Source of the DNA: an uncultured Acholeplasmatales bacterium
GTDB taxonomy: Bacteria; Bacillota_I; Bacilli_A; ML615J-28; CAG-698
Reading direction: 5' to 3'
Assembly (NCBI GenBank): GCA_937877075.1
Contig: CALEGD010000028.1
Coordinates: 1-15,461 of the forward strand
Length of the DNA stretch: 15,461 nucleotides
The notes beneath the pieces were generated by a model. That model searched no databases, was not told the DNA's origin, and was given only the letters and a program-made list of their open reading frames with translations. This document shows, piece by piece, positions 6,200 to 14,163 of this stretch. The position numbers and the translations under genes were made by a program. How positions within the stretch are numbered: position 1 is the stretch's first letter; every line of letters starts with the position of its first letter.

Positions 6200-8698
6200 T
6201 TATCTTCCGCAACAATTTTTATATTTCTTGCCTGAACCACAAGGGCAGGGGGCGTTTCTTCCAACCTTTCCTTCCTTCACAATTGGTTTTCTTTTTACAT
6301 CATCGTCATTACCGGAATGAGTGGCAACCGGTCTGATGACCGCTTCTCTTTGCAAGTTATCACGAATCTGAGCCCGGTTTACAAAGCGAGTAGCATCATT
6401 TTCAATTGACTCAATCATTGTTTCAAACTTCTGGAAACCGACTTCTTGATATTCGCGAAGAGGATTAACTTGAGCATAGGCTTGGAGTCTAACTGCTTGA
6501 CGCAGTTCGCTCATAGCATCGATATGTTCCATCCAATAGGTATCTACAACCCGTAAAAGGACGACTTTCAAAAATTCTAAATAAACTTCCTGAGGAAATT
6601 GCTGTCTTTTCTCTTCTAGTAAAGCTCGACATTTTCCCATAAAAATTTCAATTCCGGTATCAAAATCCTTACCGTCAAAATCTTCAGAATGGACATAATC
6701 TAGCGGAAAATAGGTGCCATTAATATCTTTCATCAACCTCTTGCCGTCGATTAATCCGCGGCTTTCATCAGAAAGCGCACCATAGATAAGCTTCCCACCT
6801 GTATTATACATCATTTTCAGGATAATATCGGTGATATCATCAAGAAAGAGAATTTCATTTCTTTGTTTATAAATAATCTCTCTTTGGTGTCTTAAAACCT
6901 CATCATAATCAAGCAAAGTTTTCCGACTGTCGAAGTTGTTTCCTTCAATTTTCTTTTGCGCGTTTTCTACAAATCTGGAAAACATTCTCGATTCAAGGGG
7001 AACTTCAGTTCCTTGTTGATTAACTATCATTCCGAGCATCGTCTTAAACCGGTCACTACCGAAACGACGAAGAAGTTCATCTTCAGCCGAAAGATAGAAT
7101 CTTGAATAACCGGGGTCGCCCTGACGTCCGCTCCGACCGCGTAACTGATTGTCGATACGACGCGATTCATGGCGCTCGGTACCGATAACCGCGAGCCCTC
7201 CTAGTTCTACAACTCCGGGTCCGAGTTTAATATCGGTTCCCCGACCGGCCATATTGGTGGCAAGAGTAACTGAACCTCTTTCACCGGCATGAGCAACAAT
7301 TTCCGCTTCTCGTTCATGTTGCTTAGCATTTAAAACATTGTGGGGAACACCTTTTTTTGTCAGCAACCTAGAAAGCAATTCACTGGTTTCAATCGAAATT
7401 GTCCCAATTAAAACCGGTTGCCCGCGGCGATAACGTTCGGCTATATCATTTACAATCGCATTAAACTTAGCTTTTTCGGTTAAAAACATTAAATCGGGAT
7501 CATCAATCCGAATCACCGGAACATTGGTCGGAACCTCAACAACATACATGTTATAAATATTCCGAAATTCCTCTTCCTCGGTTTTGGCCGTACCGGTCAT
7601 ACCGGCAAGTTTTTTATACATCCGGAAGTAATTCTGGAATGTAATCGTCGCAACCGTTCGGGTTTCCTTCTTTATTTCAACATTTTCCTTGGCCTCGATT
7701 GCTTGATGTAAACCTTCGGAATATTGACGACCGTGCATTAAACGTCCGGTAAAGGAGTCAACAATAATGACTTTATTTTCTTGAACAACATAGTCAACAT
7801 CTTTCTGCATAATAAAATTAGCCCGCAGAGCATTATTGATATGATGGAGCAGACTGACATATTTAATATCATAGAGGTTTTCAATTCCGAAGAATTTTTC
7901 TGCTTTCTCCATACCTTTTTCGGTCAAAGTTATATGTTTAGACTTGATATCAATTTCATAATCTTCTTCCTCGGTCAGATTCCGAACACAAAGATTAGCT
8001 TGTTTATAAAGACTCGCGGTATTCTTCGCACCGCCGGAAATAATCAAAGGGGTTCTTGCTTCATCAATCAAAATCGAGTCAACCTCGTCAACAATGGCAA
8101 AGTTTAGCGGTCGTTGAACGATTTGTTCTTTATAAATCACCATATGATCACGAAGATAATCAAATCCGAGTTCATTATTTGTAGAGTAGGTGATATCACA
8201 AGCATAAGCGGCTCTTTTTTCATCCGCGGAATATTCCCGAAGGTTAAGTCCGACGGTTAAGCCCAGCCATTTAAATAATTCTCCCATTTCCGTAGCATCA
8301 CGGCTGGCAAGGTATTCGTTAACGGTAACGATATGAACACCTTCGCCGGGAAGAGCATTCAGATAAGCAACCAGTGTCGAAGTCAGAGTTTTACCTTCAC
8401 CGGTTTTCATTTCCGCAATATTGCCTCCGTGCATCGCAATTGCGCCCATCAATTGCACTTTAAAAGGGGTCAAACCGAGGACACGAGTCGCGGCTTCACG
8501 GACGGTCGCAAACGCATCTACAAGGATATCCTCCATCCTCGCTCCCTCCGAAAGCCGAGTGCGAAATTCAGCGGTTTTCGCTTTCAGTTCCGAATCAGAG
8601 AGTTTTTTATATTCGGGTGCCAAGGCATCTATTGCTTCCGCAATCTTCCTCACCCTTTTCAATTCTTTATATCCAGGATCAAATAAACTTTTAAACAC
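6200..8698 (-). CDS. secA: Preprotein translocase ATPase SecA
   Basis: An 832-residue SecA, the ATPase that drives unfolded preproteins through SecYEG. Visible motifs: the Q-motif region VQLMGAIAMHGG (81-92), Walker A MKTGEGKT (97-104), Walker B DEVD (204-207) followed by SILIDEARTPL, the second-motor signatures NMAGRGTDIKLGPGV and QLRGRSGRQGDPG, the helical scaffold/wing region, and a C-terminal metal-binding tail CXCX8CC (Cys818, 820, 829, 830) that in the family binds zinc and contacts SecB or phospholipid. The length agrees with Bacillus SecA (about 840). The start is GTG at 8698 with AAAGGAAG 7-9 bases upstream, giving MFKSLFDPGYKELKR, which fits known N-termini. It is the first gene of the secA-prfB-yitT-recX operon, behind a strong extended -10 promoter. 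Confidence 0.98.
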   Translation of the reverse strand: MFKSLFDPGYKELKRVRKIAEAIDALAPEYKKLSDSELKAKTAEFRTRLSEGARMEDILVDAFATVREAATRVLGLTPFKVQLMGAIAMHGGNIAEMKTGEGKTLTSTLVAYLNALPGEGVHIVTVNEYLASRDATEMGELFKWLGLTVGLNLREYSADEKRAAYACDITYSTNNELGFDYLRDHMVIYKEQIVQRPLNFAIVDEVDSILIDEARTPLIISGGAKNTASLYKQANLCVRNLTEEEDYEIDIKSKHITLTEKGMEKAEKFFGIENLYDIKYVSLLHHINNALRANFIMQKDVDYVVQENKVIIVDSFTGRLMHGRQYSEGLHQAIEAKENVEIKKETRTVATITFQNYFRMYKKLAGMTGTAKTEEEEFRNIYNMYVVEVPTNVPVIRIDDPDLMFLTEKAKFNAIVNDIAERYRRGQPVLIGTISIETSELLSRLLTKKGVPHNVLNAKQHEREAEIVAHAGERGSVTLATNMAGRGTDIKLGPGVVELGGLAVIGTERHESRRIDNQLRGRSGRQGDPGYSRFYLSAEDELLRRFGSDRFKTMLGMIVNQQGTEVPLESRMFSRFVENAQKKIEGNNFDSRKTLLDYDEVLRHQREIIYKQRNEILFLDDITDIILKMMYNTGGKLIYGALSDESRGLIDGKRLMKDINGTYFPLDYVHSEDFDGKDFDTGIEIFMGKCRALLEEKRQQFPQEVYLEFLKVVLLRVVDTYWMEHIDAMSELRQAVRLQAYAQVNPLREYQEVGFQKFETMIESIENDATRFVNRAQIRDNLQREAVIRPVATHSGNDDDVKRKPIVKEGKVGRNAPCPCGSGKKYKNCCGR

Positions 8699-8737
8699 AG
8701 GTTTTCTTCCTTTCTTTCTATCTTATATATTAAGTTT

Positions 8738-8766
8738 ATCATACCACTAAAACCGGAATTATTCAA
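8738..8766 (-). promoter_or_regulatory. Promoter of the secA operon
   Basis: On the minus strand TTGAAT (8761-8766), a 17-base spacer and TATGAT (8738-8743), with an extended -10 TG two bases upstream (TGGTATGAT, 8738-8746). Predicted start is near 8731, giving a leader of about 32 bases before the GTG of secA. The hpf terminator lies just upstream, which supports this as an operon start. Confidence 0.72.
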
Positions 8767-8805
8767 GTAATTTTTCAAGACTTCACCGGGGACTGGACAA
8801 AAATT

Positions 8806-8829
8806 AAAAAAGAGTCATTTCTGACTCTT
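8806..8829 (-). terminator. Rho-independent terminator after hpf
   Basis: A perfect 8-bp stem: minus-strand AAGAGTCA (8822-8829), loop GAAA, TGACTCTT (8810-8817), then a T run. It lies 5 bases after the hpf stop, separating hpf from secA. Confidence 0.85.
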
Positions 8830-8834
8830 GTATC

Positions 8835-9392
8835 TTAATGATCGGTTTCAAGAATACCATAATTTCCTTCTTCACGCAAATAGACAACACAAACTTTGTC
8901 GTTTTCAATATTCAGGAAAACAAAGAAATCATGTCCGAGCATTTCCATTTGCATAATAGCATCATCCGGATTCATCGGTTTCAATTCTAAGGCTTTCGCC
9001 TTTACAAGATTAGTAGTTTTAATCTCCGTTTCCATTTTCTCGAGATCGAAATCGGTATTGGATGAATAATACTGGGCAACCCCCGCCCGACGTTTCAAAC
9101 TTCTGTAAATCTTCGACTTGTGTTTTCTAATCTGCGACTCAAGTTTCTCAATCGCCAAATCGATTGCGGAATAGATGGTTTCTGCTTTCACTTCAGCCCT
9201 TAAAATTATGTTTTTAGTCGGGATTGTGATTTCTACAGTATGATGGGTATCATACACTTTACATAAGACATAAGCTTCAACTTCATTTTTTTTGTTCAGG
9301 TATTGGTCCAACTTCTGAAGCTTCTCGGAGGCATAGGATTTGATCGCTTCCGAAGGCTCAAACTTGTTTTTGCCACGAATCTTTACCTTCAT
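8835..9392 (-). CDS. hpf: Long-form ribosome hibernation promoting factor
   Basis: A 185-residue protein of the S30AE/YfiA family. The N-terminal domain (about 2-96) binds the 30S decoding region; the C-terminal domain (about 125-182), recognisable by KPMNPDDAIMQMEMLGHDFFVF (138-159 region) and YLREEGNYGIL, is the dimerisation module that makes 100S disomes in Bacillota. Both are complete, so this is the long form rather than the short enterobacterial form. The ATG has AGGAGAT eight bases upstream. It is monocistronic, between its own promoter and a strong terminator. The neighbour order hpf then secA then prfB matches that of Bacilli. Expression in Bacilli rises in stationary phase or stress; nothing here shows a sigma-B site. 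Confidence 0.95.
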   Translation of the reverse strand: MKVKIRGKNKFEPSEAIKSYASEKLQKLDQYLNKKNEVEAYVLCKVYDTHHTVEITIPTKNIILRAEVKAETIYSAIDLAIEKLESQIRKHKSKIYRSLKRRAGVAQYYSSNTDFDLEKMETEIKTTNLVKAKALELKPMNPDDAIMQMEMLGHDFFVFLNIENDKVCVVYLREEGNYGILETDH

Positions 9393-9414
9393 ATTTTCAT
9401 CTCCTTTGTGTTTA

Positions 9415-9443
9415 ATTATAACATACTAAATTATTATATGCAT
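9415..9443 (-). promoter_or_regulatory. Extended -10 promoter of hpf, possibly with a second -10 upstream
   Basis: TATAAT (9415-9420, minus strand) is preceded by TGT, a perfect extended -10. The hexamer 17 bases upstream (ATGCAT, 9438-9443) is a poor -35. A second TATAAT lies at 9433-9438 without a recognisable -35. Predicted start is near 9408, so the ribosome site lies at the mRNA 5' end. Confidence 0.5.
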
Positions 9444-9475
9444 TAAAAACGATTAAGATATTTACTTAAATTTTG

Positions 9476-9805
9476 TCATTCGGTAATGATTTGTATACTC
9501 AAACCAACCTCAAGCAATTTTTCGATGATATCAAAATGCTTTTCGAGGAAAAACTCTTCAATAAATATTAAAAGAATCTCCTCCTGATAAATTATCGCAT
9601 CAAGCATTAATCTCTTTAGTTTTTGAGAATAAAAATAAAGATAGTCTTTATCTATTTCTAAATGTGGGCAGTCCTCGAAAAGATGATATATACTAACGTT
9701 ATTATTCCCAATAATAATGAATTCATCCTCTTCCAAATGTCTACAACCCCGACAATCAAAAACCTTGAAAATATTGAAGAAAGTTCTCCGTTCTCTACAC
9801 TTCAC
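9476..9805 (-). CDS. Small Cys/His-containing protein of unknown function
   Basis: A 109-residue acidic protein I do not recognise. The N-terminal half holds four cysteines and several histidines in a metal-site-like arrangement: Cys18-x2-Cys21-x-His23 and His41-x4-Cys46-x-His48, plus Cys3. The C-terminal half (about 64-108) is a very hydrophobic, Glu-rich helix-strand-helix region (IIYQEEILLIFIEEFF) with no clear membrane span. The start is GTG at 9805, preceded by a G-rich stretch (GGGGGG) about five bases away; the nearby upstream ATG meets a stop after three codons. It follows the leuS terminator and precedes hpf. A weak promoter candidate (TTAAAA, 17 bases, TAGAAT, 9828-9856) exists. In Bacilli comF genes lie near hpf, and a shortened or diverged ComFC-like relic was considered, but no phosphoribosyltransferase motif is present. 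Confidence 0.6.
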   Translation of the reverse strand: MKCRERRTFFNIFKVFDCRGCRHLEEDEFIIIGNNNVSIYHLFEDCPHLEIDKDYLYFYSQKLKRLMLDAIIYQEEILLIFIEEFFLEKHFDIIEKLLEVGLSIQIITE

Positions 9806-9833
9806 GCTAACCCCCCATAAGGATATTATTCTA

Positions 9834-9847
9834 GAAAATTAATTTTC
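9834..9847. repeat. 14-bp perfect AT-rich palindrome upstream of the 109-residue gene
   Basis: GAAAATTAATTTTC is a perfect palindrome between the leuS terminator and the 109-residue gene. It overlaps the spacer of the weak promoter candidate, so it could be an operator. AT-rich palindromes of this size also occur by chance in such DNA. Confidence 0.25.
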
Positions 9848-9854
9848 CTTTTTT

Positions 9855-9883
9855 AAAAAATAAAAAGCACCAAAAAGGTGCTT
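9855..9883 (-). terminator. Rho-independent terminator of the DUF1189-leuS operon
   Basis: The minus-strand stem AAGCACC (9877-9883), loop TTTTT and GGTGCTT (9865-9871) is perfect over 7 bp, followed by TTT and a further run of six T. The leuS stop codon overlaps the base of the stem. Confidence 0.85.
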
Positions 9884-12299
9884 AAATAACTATATTTACA
9901 ATTTTCTTCGGAACAACAATAATCTTTTTAACCTTTTGATCATTAAGGTAAAAACTTATTTTTTCACGACTTAAAGCCATTTTTTCAAGCTCTTCTTTGG
10001 AAATATTGGAATCTACTTCTACCTTGTCACGAATTTTACCGTTAATTTGAATAACAACTGTAAATAGTTCTTCTTTTGTTTTAGCTTCATCATAAGTCGG
10101 CCATGAACTATGAGCAATTGATTCTTCATAATTTAGGACATTGTGATAAAGTTCTTCGGTCAAATGCGGTGCTATAGGATTTAAAAGTTTTAAGAATCCT
10201 TCTAAATACTCAAAAGGTAGATATGGATGTCTATAACATTCGTTAACGAAAATCATCATTTGACTGATTGCTGTATTAAAGCGAAGATTTTCAAAATCTT
10301 CCGTTACTTTCTTTACCGTTTGATGATAAAGTTTTTCTAAGGTAAAATCATCATCTTTGATATTGGCAATTTCGGTATAGAAACGATAAACTCGTTCAAG
10401 GAACCTTCTCGGTCCTTCAACTCCCGAGGTCGACCAGGGTTTAATCGCTTCAAGCGGACCCATAAACATTTCATAGAGTCTTAGGGTATCGGCGCCATAT
10501 TTATTAACAATATCATCGGGATTAATTACATTGCCTTTTGATTTAGACATTTTATCGCCGTCTTCTCCGAGTATCATTCCTTGATTAAAGAGCTTCTGGA
10601 AGGGTTCCTCCGTTTTCACAATCCCGCAATCATATAAAACCTTATGCCAGAATCTAGCATAGAGGAGATGAAGAACCGCATGTTCGGTACCGCCGATATA
10701 AAGGTCTACCGGAAGCCAGTAGTTAACTAATTCCTGTACTTTTGGATCATTTAAATTCAGATAATGATTATTTTCCCGAAGGATATAGGCGATATAATAC
10801 CAACAACTGCCTGCCCATTGAGGCATGGTATTAGTTTCTCTTCGACCTTTTACACCGTCTTCCCGAGTGACATAGAGCCATTCTTTTGCGTTGGCCAAGG
10901 GGGACTCGCCAGTATGACTTAAGGTCACCTTTCCCATTACCGGAAGTTCAAGCGGTAAATCTTCAAGACCAAGGACTTCAATCGTTCCATCTTCATAGAA
11001 AATTACCGGGAAGGGTTCTCCCCAATAACGTTGGCGACTAAAAACCCAGTCACGAAGTTTATAATTAACGCTTTTTTTGCCGATTCCTTTCTCTTCCAAG
11101 TACTGATTCATTTTTTGAATTGAGGCCTCTTTATTTAAACCGTTTAAGAATTCCGAATTAATATGAATGGCGTCCCCGGTAAAAGCAGCCTCAAAGATAT
11201 CTCCTTCTAAAACCGGAATTATCTCTAAATTAAACTTCTTCGCAAACTCGTAATCACGCTCATCATGAGCGGGAACTGCCATAATCGCTCCAGTACCGTA
11301 AGAGGACAAAACATAATCAGCAATCCAAATCGGGATTAATTTTTCATTTACCGGATTAATCGCATAAGCTCCGGTAAAGATGCCGGTCTTTTCTTTATTA
11401 AGGTCGGTCCGGTCAAGATCGCTTCTTCCTTTTGAATAATTTATATAGGTTTCAACTTTTTCTTTTTGTTCTTTAGAGGTAATCTTAGGAACTAAAGGAT
11501 GTTCGGGAGCAAGCACACAGTAAGTCGCTCCAAAGAGTGTATCGGACCGGGTTGTAAAGACGGTGAAAGTTTCATCATGGCCATGAACTTGAAAATTAAC
11601 TTCCGCACCTTCGCTTTTACCAATCCAATTCCTTTGCATCTCCTTAACTGATTCTGGCCAATCAAGATGATCCAGTCCTTCAAGTAAGCGATCGGCATAT
11701 TCGGTAATCTTTAAAACCCATTGTTTCATCGGTCGTTTTACTACCGGAAAACTTCCGCGTTCGCTGACCATTTTTCCGTCAACATTAAAGACTTCTTCAT
11801 TCGCAAGTACAGTCCCGAGTTCCTCGCACCAATTAACCTCGATTTCTCGGATTTCCGCTAAACCACGGTTGTAAAGTTTGGTAAATATCCACTGAGTCCA
11901 TTTATAATATTCGGGATCGGAAGTGTTAATTTCTCGGTCCCAATCATAAGAAAGACCGAGGCTCTTTAATTGTCTTTTAAAAATTTCAATATTTGTTTTC
12001 GTAAATTCCCGGGGATCATTTCCCGTAGAAATTGCATATTGTTCAGCCGGAAGACCGAAAGCATCCCAACCGATCGGATGCATGACATTATAACCTTGCA
12101 TTTTCTTCATTCTGGTTATAATATCAGTAGCCGTATAACCTTCGGGATGACCGACATGAAGTCCGGCTCCGCTCGGGTAAGGGAACATATCCAGCACATA
12201 AAGTTTCGGCTTATCGGGATTTAAATCAGTTTTAAAAGTTTTGTTTTCTTCCCAATATTTTTGCCATCGTTTTTCTATTTCTATATGATTATAGCTCAT
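9882..12299 (-). CDS. leuS: Leucyl-tRNA synthetase
   Basis: An 805-residue class Ia synthetase that charges tRNA-Leu; the length matches Bacillus LeuS (about 804). The HIGH-equivalent is HVGH (48-51 in PYPSGAGLHVGHPEG) and the adenylate loop is KMSKS (583-587). The CP1 editing domain is intact, with TTRSDTLFG (249-257) and GTGAIMAVPAHDERDY (335-350) carrying the Asp/His residues that handle mischarged tRNA. The C-terminal tRNA-binding part ends with a typical QINGKIRDKVEV segment. The start is ATG at 12299, with only a moderate ribosome site (AAGAAGAG, about 6 bases away). It begins 15 bases after the DUF1189 gene and is co-transcribed with it. No T-box leader fits in that 15-base gap or ahead of the operon promoter. 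Confidence 0.98.
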   Translation of the reverse strand: MSYNHIEIEKRWQKYWEENKTFKTDLNPDKPKLYVLDMFPYPSGAGLHVGHPEGYTATDIITRMKKMQGYNVMHPIGWDAFGLPAEQYAISTGNDPREFTKTNIEIFKRQLKSLGLSYDWDREINTSDPEYYKWTQWIFTKLYNRGLAEIREIEVNWCEELGTVLANEEVFNVDGKMVSERGSFPVVKRPMKQWVLKITEYADRLLEGLDHLDWPESVKEMQRNWIGKSEGAEVNFQVHGHDETFTVFTTRSDTLFGATYCVLAPEHPLVPKITSKEQKEKVETYINYSKGRSDLDRTDLNKEKTGIFTGAYAINPVNEKLIPIWIADYVLSSYGTGAIMAVPAHDERDYEFAKKFNLEIIPVLEGDIFEAAFTGDAIHINSEFLNGLNKEASIQKMNQYLEEKGIGKKSVNYKLRDWVFSRQRYWGEPFPVIFYEDGTIEVLGLEDLPLELPVMGKVTLSHTGESPLANAKEWLYVTREDGVKGRRETNTMPQWAGSCWYYIAYILRENNHYLNLNDPKVQELVNYWLPVDLYIGGTEHAVLHLLYARFWHKVLYDCGIVKTEEPFQKLFNQGMILGEDGDKMSKSKGNVINPDDIVNKYGADTLRLYEMFMGPLEAIKPWSTSGVEGPRRFLERVYRFYTEIANIKDDDFTLEKLYHQTVKKVTEDFENLRFNTAISQMMIFVNECYRHPYLPFEYLEGFLKLLNPIAPHLTEELYHNVLNYEESIAHSSWPTYDEAKTKEELFTVVIQINGKIRDKVEVDSNISKEELEKMALSREKISFYLNDQKVKKIIVVPKKIVNIVI

Positions 12300-12314
12300 T
12301 ACTATCTCTTCTTT

Positions 12315-13118
12315 CTATCGTTGAATTAATTTTCTGCTCAATTTAGAAGCATAAATAATCGTCATTATCATCCCCACAAATGACATAATGGAGATTCCGA
12401 ATAATGCTCCCAGTAATTGTCCGATTACATAAGGGGTAAGTACATAAATCATTAACTGGAAAACTTCGCTGAATCTGATAAAAGGTATTAATAATTTTTG
12501 GAAGAAAGAAATAAGCAATACCAAAATCAAAAGCGATACTAAAGAAACCAGCACCAAGGCGCCGATATTCATTAAATCGGTTGTAAGCGAAAATTTGTCT
12601 ATTTGATTATTTACAATCGGAAAAACAGTTTTCCAAAATTCATAATCATCATTGGTTGCTCCGATAAAATCCATGTTTTTTAAAGTCGTATAATTATTAT
12701 ACTCAAATAAATCCATATGAGTTAATGAACGTTGATATAAAACCTTATTCTTAGTAAGGATAATATAGGAATCTATCGAAAAAGGAGAAACAGTGATATT
12801 AACTTCTTCCGAAGAAGTAAAAACGATATTAAGTGAATCGGTCAAATTCACAATGAAATAGTCTTCTTCATTTTCTCCGGTATAAAGCAGTTGATGATTT
12901 TCTATTTTATAAGGGATTTCCTGAGTACGAAAACCCTCACGAATGACCTTCTTATCGGCATAATCCAAATTACTTTCCCCTAATAAAATGATAAGGCTTG
13001 GTAAAACCGAAAGTAACACTAAAATCAAAAAATATAAAAATGTAGTTATTTTCTTTTCAAAACGATAATTAATAATCTCACTGGGAAAGAAAAGACCGCT
13101 TCTAAATCTTTTAAACAC
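12315..13118 (-). CDS. DUF1189 family membrane protein
   Basis: A 267-residue membrane protein with the architecture of DUF1189: a short basic start (FKRFRSGLFFPSEIINYR), a first membrane helix at about 25-47, a long extracytoplasmic or lumenal domain (about 50-180) and a C-terminal block of two to three helices (about 186-206, 221-240, 241-257) ending in a basic tail. The family, known from Bacillota, has no settled function. The start is GTG at 13118, preceded by a perfect AGGAGG (13128-13133) nine bases away that is part of a small inverted repeat. It is the first gene of an operon with leuS. The pairing with leuS may simply reflect chromosomal order; no functional link is evident from the sequence. 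Confidence 0.8.
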   Translation of the reverse strand: MFKRFRSGLFFPSEIINYRFEKKITTFLYFLILVLLSVLPSLIILLGESNLDYADKKVIREGFRTQEIPYKIENHQLLYTGENEEDYFIVNLTDSLNIVFTSSEEVNITVSPFSIDSYIILTKNKVLYQRSLTHMDLFEYNNYTTLKNMDFIGATNDDYEFWKTVFPIVNNQIDKFSLTTDLMNIGALVLVSLVSLLILVLLISFFQKLLIPFIRFSEVFQLMIYVLTPYVIGQLLGALFGISIMSFVGMIMTIIYASKLSRKLIQR

Positions 13119-13120
13119 AG

Positions 13121-13133
13121 AGGAGTACCTCCT
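13121..13133 (-). promoter_or_regulatory. Inverted repeat enclosing the Shine-Dalgarno site of the DUF1189 gene
   Basis: On the minus strand AGGAG-GTA-CTCCT could form a 5-bp hairpin that hides the AGGAGG ribosome site. With the predicted transcription start near 13138, this element fills most of a 20-base leader. The short stem may only weakly affect translation. Confidence 0.35.
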
Positions 13134-13144
13134 AACTTTTTACT

Positions 13145-13173
13145 ATTATAACAAATCATTGTTTTTTTTTCAA
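13145..13173 (-). promoter_or_regulatory. Promoter of the DUF1189-leuS operon
   Basis: TTGAAA (13168-13173), a 17-base spacer and TATAAT (13145-13150) with extended TG (TGTTATAAT, 13145-13153), all on the minus strand. One of the best promoter matches in the window. It lies in the 67-base gap after ftcD. Confidence 0.78.
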
Positions 13174-13185
13174 CATAAATAAACT

Positions 13186-14145
13186 TTAATCCAAATAATA
13201 TTCTATCACTTTTTCAATAGAAAAATCACGTAATTTGAAATGTTCTATCGACAACTCAATTATCTCATTCAAGGAAAGTTTTAAATCTTCTTCTTCATCT
13301 TTATGTAAATAATACTTTAAAGAAGAAAGTAGACAATCAGCCGGAATCAAACCCACAACCTCAGTATTTGTAATTTTGATCCCATAGCGATGAGCTTCCA
13401 TTTTTACCGCTTCAATTGCCTGATAAAGTGCAGTTTGAGTGTAATCGGTCAAATTCATCGTCACTTGACAGATATCCCGATCGGAAAGTTTTGCTGCGCC
13501 GGCTTGGATATAGCGATATCCGCCTCCAGAAAAGCGGACTTTCCTAGCAATTCTTAAAACTTTTTTCTTACTTGAAGAATCGGTATCAATATTAAAAGCA
13601 ATTAAGGGTTTTCTGCAACCAACTGCTATCGCTCCGGCATTTTCATGAGGAATTTTACCTAAATCAGGCTTCCAAAAAGGATCATTCATCTTCTCCTTTA
13701 GACCTTCAAATTCACCTTTTCGAATATCGGGAAGATTCTCACATTGACTTCTTCTAGCTGATTTGGCATAAAAATAAACAGGAATTCCCGTCTTCTCATA
13801 AATAGCTGCGCCGATTTTATAACTCAGTTCAACACATTCGGCTTCACTGATTCCCCGAATCGGTATTATCGGCAAAACATCCAAAGCTCCCATCCGCGGA
13901 TGTTCTCCTTTATGCAGTTTCAAATCTATCATTTTTGAAGCAATTTCCGCACTTTCTATTACTCCTTTGATTACAGAGTCAACCTCACCAATAACCGTTA
14001 CCACACTCCGATTATAAGAAGCATCCATTTCTAATCTTAGCAATTTAATCCCATTATATTTCTTAAAAGGGGCAATGATTTCTTCCATCACCACTTTATC
14101 TTTTCCCTCGGAATAATTAGGAACAATTTCAATTATTTGCATCAT
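13186..14145 (-). CDS. ftcD: Glutamate formiminotransferase (monofunctional)
   Basis: A 319-residue formiminotransferase. It contains only the transferase unit (N- and C-terminal subdomains) and lacks the cyclodeaminase part of the mammalian bifunctional enzyme. The motif KGEHPRMGALDVLPIIP (79-95) includes His82, corresponding to the catalytic His82 of the pig enzyme. EIVPNYSEG at the start and FNIDTDSSS and VRFSGGGYRYIQ later are typical. The reaction moves a formimino group from formiminoglutamate to tetrahydrofolate at the end of histidine degradation. No hutH/U/I neighbours are present; published work shows that such enzymes can replace 5-formyl-THF cycloligase, so a folate-repair role is an alternative. 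The first of two adjacent ATGs is favoured, with GAGG (14153-14156) seven bases away. It is monocistronic behind its own promoter; no clear terminator follows. Confidence 0.92.
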   Translation of the reverse strand: MMQIIEIVPNYSEGKDKVVMEEIIAPFKKYNGIKLLRLEMDASYNRSVVTVIGEVDSVIKGVIESAEIASKMIDLKLHKGEHPRMGALDVLPIIPIRGISEAECVELSYKIGAAIYEKTGIPVYFYAKSARRSQCENLPDIRKGEFEGLKEKMNDPFWKPDLGKIPHENAGAIAVGCRKPLIAFNIDTDSSSKKKVLRIARKVRFSGGGYRYIQAGAAKLSDRDICQVTMNLTDYTQTALYQAIEAVKMEAHRYGIKITNTEVVGLIPADCLLSSLKYYLHKDEEEDLKLSLNEIIELSIEHFKLRDFSIEKVIEYYLD

Positions 14146-14163
14146 AAATATACCTCGCTAATT

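Noticed and set aside
6198..6215. A prfB start six codons upstream of 6197
   Set aside because: The codons overlap the secA end, and the ATG at 6197 gives the usual RF2 N-terminus with a ribosome site.
8333..8750. Plus-strand frames of over 100 codons opposite secA
   Set aside because: They are antisense to the conserved secA sequence and have no family resemblance or initiation signals.
8686..13118. Shared CTGTGTTTAAAAG at the GTG starts of secA and the DUF1189 gene
   Set aside because: Both proteins begin MFK; the match is short and fits chance plus similar start context.
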